A stretch of 60,360 bases of DNA, from NCBI GenBank assembly GCA_021741205.1, contig JAIOYI010000014.1, positions 1 to 60,360 on the forward strand, written 5' to 3'. The position numbers were made by a program, and so were the translations under genes. Below are positions 55,818 through 60,360 of the stretch, in pieces. Under the pieces are notes generated by a model. It ran no database searches and was not told the DNA's origin. It saw nothing but the letters and a program-made list of their open reading frames with translations. Numbering within the stretch: the first letter of the stretch is position 1; each line of letters begins with the position of its first letter. The stretch is from Emcibacter sp. (lineage in GTDB: Bacteria; Pseudomonadota; Alphaproteobacteria; Sphingomonadales; Emcibacteraceae).

Positions 55818-57137
55818 TTATTCTTGCTGACTTAATTCTTTAAATATCTGGCCTCTATGTTCAAAATTCTTGAAGCCATCATAACTTGGTGCGGCGGGAC
55901 TAAGCAAAATAATACCGCCCTTTGGCGTGATTTTCTTGGCCTGACTTACGGCATCCTGCAAATTCAGTGCGGTATATAATGAATTCTGTATTTTGGCCTC
56001 TTTCACAACCTTATCTATAATAGGTCCGGTTTCATAGGCGGTGATAAGGTTTATTTCAGGATGTTTTTTGATATATTGTACGAGGCTCGAATAATTCTGT
56101 TGTCTGTCTTGTCCGCCAAGCAAAACCGTAATATTGTGACCCTTAAAGCATTTCAAGGCGGCGATAGTGGCCTCTGGTGTGGTGGAAATGCTGTCATTAA
56201 TATAGATATGGGAGCCGTTTATGTTTAAATTTTCAAGACGGTGAGCTAGACCGGAAAAGGCGGCGGCCAATTTGAAACATTTTTTCAAATCAAGCCGCAG
56301 TGCTGCACATACTGTGAGGGCTGCACAAATATTTTCATAATTATGGCTGCCAAGAAGTGATATATTCGTAACAGCGCCTAAAATATCATGATCAGATAGA
56401 ATAAATTCCCCGTCCGTGTGCAGCGCCTTATCATCATTAAACCATAAGCTATTTTCAGGAATTTGGGGGATAATTTCAGATGTTATGGGATCTGTTTTAT
56501 TGAATATATTGATTTTGGCTCCAACCCTCATCAAATTTGTTTTGTCCTTGTAATATTGCATATGGCTTTGGTGCCATTGGATATGTTCTGGAAATAAATT
56601 AAGCAGCACGGCAATATCCGGCGCAGAATTAAGATCGGCTGTTTGATAGCTGCTCAACTCTATAACGTAATATTCAGCCTTTGTGGAAAGACTTAAAAGG
56701 GGGGTTCCTATATTGCCACCAAGTTCGGTCTGATATCCCATGCCGTTTAGAATATGGGCAAGAAGGCTGCTTGTGGTGCTTTTGCCATTGCTGCCTGTGA
56801 TGGCAATGGTGGTTGCTGTGCGGGGCAGGGAGAACCAAAGGTTGGTTGCCGATGTGATGTCTATGTTATGGTGATCAAAAATTTTGACCAAAGGATGATA
56901 AAGGCTTATTCCCGGTGATTTAATCACCACGTCAATCATATTGATTTGTTCTTTAATATCTGCCTCAAGCATAAAATGGATATTATTATCATGAGGTAGC
57001 GTTTCAGGATAATTTTGGTTAATAAGTATTATTTTTTTATGGGGAAAATGTGACCTGATATAACGGTAACTTTCCAGACCCTCTTTGCCCAGTCCCCATA
57101 TAGCGATCCTTTTATGGTTAAGATCTGATATAGTCAT
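55818..57137 (-). CDS. murD: MurD-type Mur ligase, probable UDP-MurNAc-L-Ala--L-Glu ligase
   Basis: About 439 residues from the ATG at 57137 (MTISDLNHKRIAIWGLGKEG). Mur-ligase features: IAITGSNGKSTTSSLLAHIL (ATP loop), GGNIGTPLLSL, ELSSYQTADLNSAPDIAVLL, and the C-terminal FSGLAHRLENLNINGSHIYI. A normal MurD adds D-Glu; the partner gene here is murL, and in Xanthomonas the MurD2 of such pairs adds L-Glu, which MurL then epimerises. So this ligase probably takes L-Glu. It overlaps the murL 3-prime end by 20 bases and lies outside any dcw cluster. Confidence 0.82.
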   Translation of the reverse strand: MTISDLNHKRIAIWGLGKEGLESYRYIRSHFPHKKIILINQNYPETLPHDNNIHFMLEADIKEQINMIDVVIKSPGISLYHPLVKIFDHHNIDITSATNLWFSLPRTATTIAITGSNGKSTTSSLLAHILNGMGYQTELGGNIGTPLLSLSTKAEYYVIELSSYQTADLNSAPDIAVLLNLFPEHIQWHQSHMQYYKDKTNLMRVGAKINIFNKTDPITSEIIPQIPENSLWFNDDKALHTDGEFILSDHDILGAVTNISLLGSHNYENICAALTVCAALRLDLKKCFKLAAAFSGLAHRLENLNINGSHIYINDSISTTPEATIAALKCFKGHNITVLLGGQDRQQNYSSLVQYIKKHPEINLITAYETGPIIDKVVKEAKIQNSLYTALNLQDAVSQAKKITPKGGIILLSPAAPSYDGFKNFEHRGQIFKELSQQE

Positions 57138-58461
57138 CAAGCATTCTCTCAAATTCAGCAGGGACATTATGGGCCGTAAATTTTGTTAAGGAGATGTCTT
57201 TTAATTCTTGTAAAGACAGGGCATTTTCATTTATTTCAGGGGAAAGGTCCGCCACAATACTATCCTTCTGCCAGTAGGGTATCAGGCTAAGGCTTTTGAG
57301 CAACATGCGGCATTCGCCAATTTCTCCTACGCATTCAAAGGGTTTGTGACCTTTAAGGCCGAGCAATTCCCTAAAACCCTCTTTTTGGCTCACATCATCC
57401 AACATATTTTGGCCAAAAATATGGGTCATTTCCGTTTTATCAATAAAGGGAGCAAGAGCCAGAAAAACAAAACGGCATTTCGGACAGTCGCAACACCACC
57501 CATATTTTCGCACATTCGTGTCAATGTGAAAATTTCTGTTGCAGCTTTTGAAGGTTCGGAAATATTTAGGCTCTTTTGCAAATAGGGCTGCAATACCGCT
57601 CTCTGATAGGGGCCTTAGGAGAGAAAAATATTGAAAATTTTTAAGGATATGATCTTTTATAAAGTTGCTAAAATCTTCCTCAAACTCAAGTGATTTGCTG
57701 TATTGATGGTTTATGATAATGTCATTTTGCACCATATTACCCTCGTTTGCCGATTGTTCATTGGACATGATGACCGTGTCATAGTCATATAAAATCGAGG
57801 CAAAGGCCATGATAAAGGATAATATGCCCGTAATGGGGACGTGGCCATTATAGGCACCCTGTTTGTTTAAGTGAAATAAGGTGGGATCTATTTTTCGGGT
57901 AATGAGAATGGGATCAAGGGCATGCGCGCTTTTAATAACGTCTAATATTGGTGGACCTGCATTGATGGCAATGGGCCTGAAGGGTCGTGCAGCCTGACGT
58001 AATATTTCTAAGCTGACGAGTGAATCTTTTCCGCCCCCAATGGGAACCACATTTATTTTGGATAAGGGTAAGGTGACGGGTGTGGGTTTGTCTGTACTTA
58101 AGGCTGGAAAATGAATAACAGTGCGTAGGTCAAGCTTGTTTTCAACGGAAAATTCACCAAGACCCAACAGATAAAATTTATTAAAAAATTCAGCCTCATC
58201 CCGAGATATTTTCTGATTCTCAAGAATAATTTTTGGCGGACAATAGGCCTTGTAATAACTAATCCCTGCGGCCAAATGCATTTTTTTTAAAAGCTTGTTT
58301 AGGACATACTGTTCGTCATTGGTGAATGTGGTTTTGGCTTTTGGAAATGTTATTGTTTCGGTAAAGGTCTGCCCAGATGAATAGGCATAGTCAAGAAAAG
58401 CCATTCCATTTTCTGGTTCATAGCGGCAGGCTTTAAATATGAAACTTGTAATATTTGTCAT
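57118..58461 (-). CDS. murL: MurL, UDP-MurNAc-L-Ala-L-Glu epimerase
   Basis: About 447 residues from the ATG at 58461 (MTNITSFIFKACRYEPENG); the frame is open 12 codons further up. A PP-loop-like NVVPIGGGKDSLVSLEIL lies near 145, MSNEQSANEGN and a cysteine-rich KYGWCCDCPKCRFVFLALAP near 325, the marks of the MurL family. MurL uses ATP to invert the terminal L-Glu of UDP-MurNAc-L-Ala-L-Glu, and so replaces glutamate racemase. It is translationally coupled to the Mur ligase gene. Family identity is good; that the reaction runs in this organism is inferred. Confidence 0.82.
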   Translation of the reverse strand: MTNITSFIFKACRYEPENGMAFLDYAYSSGQTFTETITFPKAKTTFTNDEQYVLNKLLKKMHLAAGISYYKAYCPPKIILENQKISRDEAEFFNKFYLLGLGEFSVENKLDLRTVIHFPALSTDKPTPVTLPLSKINVVPIGGGKDSLVSLEILRQAARPFRPIAINAGPPILDVIKSAHALDPILITRKIDPTLFHLNKQGAYNGHVPITGILSFIMAFASILYDYDTVIMSNEQSANEGNMVQNDIIINHQYSKSLEFEEDFSNFIKDHILKNFQYFSLLRPLSESGIAALFAKEPKYFRTFKSCNRNFHIDTNVRKYGWCCDCPKCRFVFLALAPFIDKTEMTHIFGQNMLDDVSQKEGFRELLGLKGHKPFECVGEIGECRMLLKSLSLIPYWQKDSIVADLSPEINENALSLQELKDISLTKFTAHNVPAEFERMLDDYIRS

Positions 58462-58646
58462 GATAATTGTTTTCTGATGTTTTTGAGACAAAAACAAGGC
58501 ATTTGTCCATATATTTTATAAATAAATATTTTCATATGTATTCTATTAAGCCTCATTTTGAATTTTATGTTATAATGTGATATGTTGCTATGGCTTATTG
58601 TCTAGTTTTTAGGGCAATTCTAGAAATATTAAATAGGGAATTGTTA

Positions 58647-59375
58647 ATGGCGACACTAAAATTTCCAACAGTCCAAGATACGATGGTTAAGTATTTTCCT
58701 TATGGGGATCATTCGTATCAATATTATGAGAAGCAGATTGACAGTTTTATTGATAAGAAATCAACCATTTTGGATATTGGATGTGGTAGAACAGCACCCG
58801 TATTAAAAAAATATATAGGCCGTGCAAAGCGACTTATAGGAACGGAAGTCATAGCGTTCACAGAAAATATTGATGGTATTGAATTTTATAACAATGATAT
58901 TGTTAATATGCATTCTATTGAGAGTAATAGTGTGGATCTAGTGTTCTGCAGAAGCGTTATGGAGCATATTACAGAACCGTCGAAGGCCTATAAGGAAGTG
59001 TTCCGCATTCTAAAACCAGGAGGACATTTTATTTTCCTTACGGCAAATTTTTATGATTATGCTTCAATAATTGCTCATATCATACCCAATCGGTTTCATG
59101 CTTCCATTGTTAAGGCGGTGGAAGGTCGAAATGAGGAAGATACATTCCCAACGGCCTATACATGTAATACGAGAAAAAAAATTATGACGTTGGCTCAGGA
59201 ACAGGGCTTTGAGATATCCGAATTTCAATATATGGGGCAATATCCCTGTTATTTGGTTTTTAATAGAGTTCTATTTTGGCTTGGAAGCATGTATGAATTA
59301 TTTCTGAGAAGGTATGAATCGCTACATTTTTTACAGGGCTGGATCTATGCTAATCTGAAGAAACCTCTAAGTTAA
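58647..59375 (+). CDS. SAM-dependent methyltransferase
   Basis: About 242 residues from the ATG at 58647 (AGGGA upstream; the frame opens earlier). Class I fold: motif I STILDIGCGRTAPVLKKYIG, an acidic strand end near GTEVIAF, and LVFCRSVMEHITEPSKAY with VFRILKPGGHFIFLTANFYD. The C-terminal part has hydrophobic stretches (LVFNRVLFWLGSMYELFL) suggesting membrane association and a lipid- or glycan-linked substrate, but this is a guess. It is divergent from murL with an AT-rich spacer of about 185 bases. Confidence 0.8.
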   Translation: MATLKFPTVQDTMVKYFPYGDHSYQYYEKQIDSFIDKKSTILDIGCGRTAPVLKKYIGRAKRLIGTEVIAFTENIDGIEFYNNDIVNMHSIESNSVDLVFCRSVMEHITEPSKAYKEVFRILKPGGHFIFLTANFYDYASIIAHIIPNRFHASIVKAVEGRNEEDTFPTAYTCNTRKKIMTLAQEQGFEISEFQYMGQYPCYLVFNRVLFWLGSMYELFLRRYESLHFLQGWIYANLKKPLS

Positions 59376-59538
59376 CATAAGATTATTATGACATAGAGTT
59401 TATAATGACTCGTTTTTTTGTCGTATGGGGACAAATTTTCGTTTATAATAAAGCACAAGGTCTAATCCTATCAAGTATATAGGATCAGTGGGATCTTGCC
59501 GAAAGGCGCTCGTTATTTTTTAATCAATAGGAGGTTAC

Positions 59539-59970
59539 ATGTACGTTAGAAATGTTCTTCAGTCTAAGGGGCATGCTATTATATCGGTATCACCAGAAAA
59601 CAGTTTGTTGGAAGTTGCTAGAAAATTGAGAGAAAATAAAATTGGTGCCGTTTTGGTGTGTGAAAGTAAGGGGCGTATGTGCGGTGTCCTCTCAGAGCGG
59701 GATATCGTTATTGCACTTGCAAAGCACGGCGCCTCTATCATGGAGGGCCTCGTATCAGACTTTATGACAGAAAGCGTTTATACCTGTTCTCTTGATGACG
59801 ATATGGAAAAGGTTATGGAACAAATGACCAGTAGGCGCGTTCGGCATCTGCCCGTTGTGGATGAGGGTAATGTTGTGGGCATGATAAGCATCGGCGATGT
59901 CGTAAAACAGCGTATGGCTGAAACCAAAGCCGAATCTGAAGCATTGATGACTTATATAACGACGGCTTGA
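59539..59970 (+). CDS. CBS-domain pair protein
   Basis: 143 residues forming two CBS motifs and little else: VSPENSLLEVARKLRENKIG with VLSERDIVIALAKHG, then SLDDDMEKVMEQMTSRRVRH with ISIGDVVKQRM. Such stand-alone proteins bind adenine nucleotides and regulate partners; the partner is not evident. GGAGG sits at ideal distance from the ATG. Confidence 0.9.
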   Translation: MYVRNVLQSKGHAIISVSPENSLLEVARKLRENKIGAVLVCESKGRMCGVLSERDIVIALAKHGASIMEGLVSDFMTESVYTCSLDDDMEKVMEQMTSRRVRHLPVVDEGNVVGMISIGDVVKQRMAETKAESEALMTYITTA

Positions 59971-60119
59971 TTGGTATCGGATATTACAAAATACTATGAG
60001 TCGTGTGAATTAACACATCATGGGGCTCGGTTGTCCTGAAATAACAACAATATTTATTGATCTAATACGTTGTTGTGGCATGTATTTTTCCAACATAGGA
60101 ATATTAGGATTTGCTGCTA

Positions 60120-60149
60120 TTGTTATCGCTTAGCCTTCTGTGATATAGT
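60120..60149 (+). promoter_or_regulatory. Possible rRNA-operon promoter
   Basis: TTGTTA and TATAGT are 18 bases apart and about 200 bases before the boxA. The spacing and -35 are acceptable but not strong. The 59971-60344 stretch otherwise shows no gene. Confidence 0.3.
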
Positions 60150-60344
60150 GTTTACCGCTATTGAGAGGCGAAATTTGGCACTAGGTTATTTAAAAAAACA
60201 GAAAAAAACAGAAATAGTAAAAAAAATATAATTTTCTTATTTACAAGTAAGTATGAAGTGCCTATAACCCGCTTCACGAACACGGCGGAGGCCGCTGATT
60301 GAAATCTGAGAGGATTGATGGATCGGGCCTTTGTGGTGTTTTTT

Positions 60345-60356
60345 TGTTCTTTGACA
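60345..60356 (+). promoter_or_regulatory. boxA antitermination element of an rRNA operon leader
   Basis: TGTTCTTTGACA matches the alphaproteobacterial form of the rrn boxA (enteric form TGCTCTTTAACA), preceded by a T-run. It should be followed, just past the window, by the 16S rRNA gene on the + strand. NusB/NusE and NusG would load here. Confidence 0.8.
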
Positions 60357-60360
60357 TTGT

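Noticed and set aside
54145..57137. Histidine kinase as part of the murD-murL unit, sensing wall stress
   Set aside because: Same strand but an AT-rich spacer of about 80 bases lies between and no sequence link to peptidoglycan sensing is visible.
1..60360. CRISPR array, prophage or toxin-antitoxin system
   Set aside because: No regularly spaced repeats, phage structural or integrase genes, or paired small toxin/antitoxin frames were seen.

Overview
The window reads as chromosomal DNA of a fairly AT-rich alphaproteobacterium. The class is indicated by FlbD, SciP and GcrA (the CtrA-type cell-cycle/flagellar regulators), by the gene order fliF-fliG-fliH-fliN-motA-flbD-flhA, and by a boxA of the alphaproteobacterial rRNA type at the right edge. 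Genes are densely packed on both strands. The genus cannot be named from this sequence alone.

Region 1 (1-16.6 kb) is a flagellar cluster. A leftward operon runs fliF, fliG, fliH, fliN, a motA-like stator gene, flbD and flhA. The flhA gene is broken: the left edge of the window (about 1-140) is the end of an insertion sequence whose transposase tail reads on the + strand, and it removes the last ~90 codons of flhA. Next come sciP and a leftward fliK-flgD-flgE operon, then rightward flgK-flgL. Two divergent sigma-54 promoters (for fliK and flgK) share an intergenic region with a GGCA-N5-TGCC palindrome that is also found upstream of fliF, which suggests FlbD operators.

Region 2 (16.6-30.5 kb) holds mnmA, a sphingosine-phosphate-lyase-like PLP enzyme overlapping a TetR regulator, a chemoreceptor with a NIT sensor domain, yqgE, a DsbD-N-terminal-like protein, a TonB-dependent receptor, a peroxiredoxin, a DUF423 protein and a tandem FKBP lipoprotein. 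It ends with myo-inositol-phosphate synthase followed by a probable CTP:inositol-1-phosphate cytidylyltransferase. Between the chemoreceptor and yqgE lies a gene-poor stretch with a run of hairpins and a U-tract terminator on the - strand, a candidate structured RNA.

Region 3 (30.5-44.7 kb) is transport and amino-acid metabolism: SulP, TrkH, a mannose-1-phosphate guanylyltransferase, metZ with a leader able to hide its own ribosome-binding site (possible SAM riboswitch), apaG, folE, argE, a nitroreductase, hslO, argF, argD, an ABC-2 permease, gcrA and an apparently exported Rid-family protein.

Region 4 (44.8-60.4 kb) has a pair of overlapping exported amidohydrolase genes, the second without the metal-binding histidines, then prfC, a DUF4136 lipoprotein, tRNA-Val(GAC), an acyl-CoA synthetase, an ArsJ/GAPDH arsenate-efflux pair, a membrane histidine kinase, and a murD-murL pair (the alternative route that installs D-Glu in peptidoglycan by epimerising L-Glu after ligation). 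A methyltransferase and a CBS-domain protein follow, and the window ends in the leader of what should be an rRNA operon.
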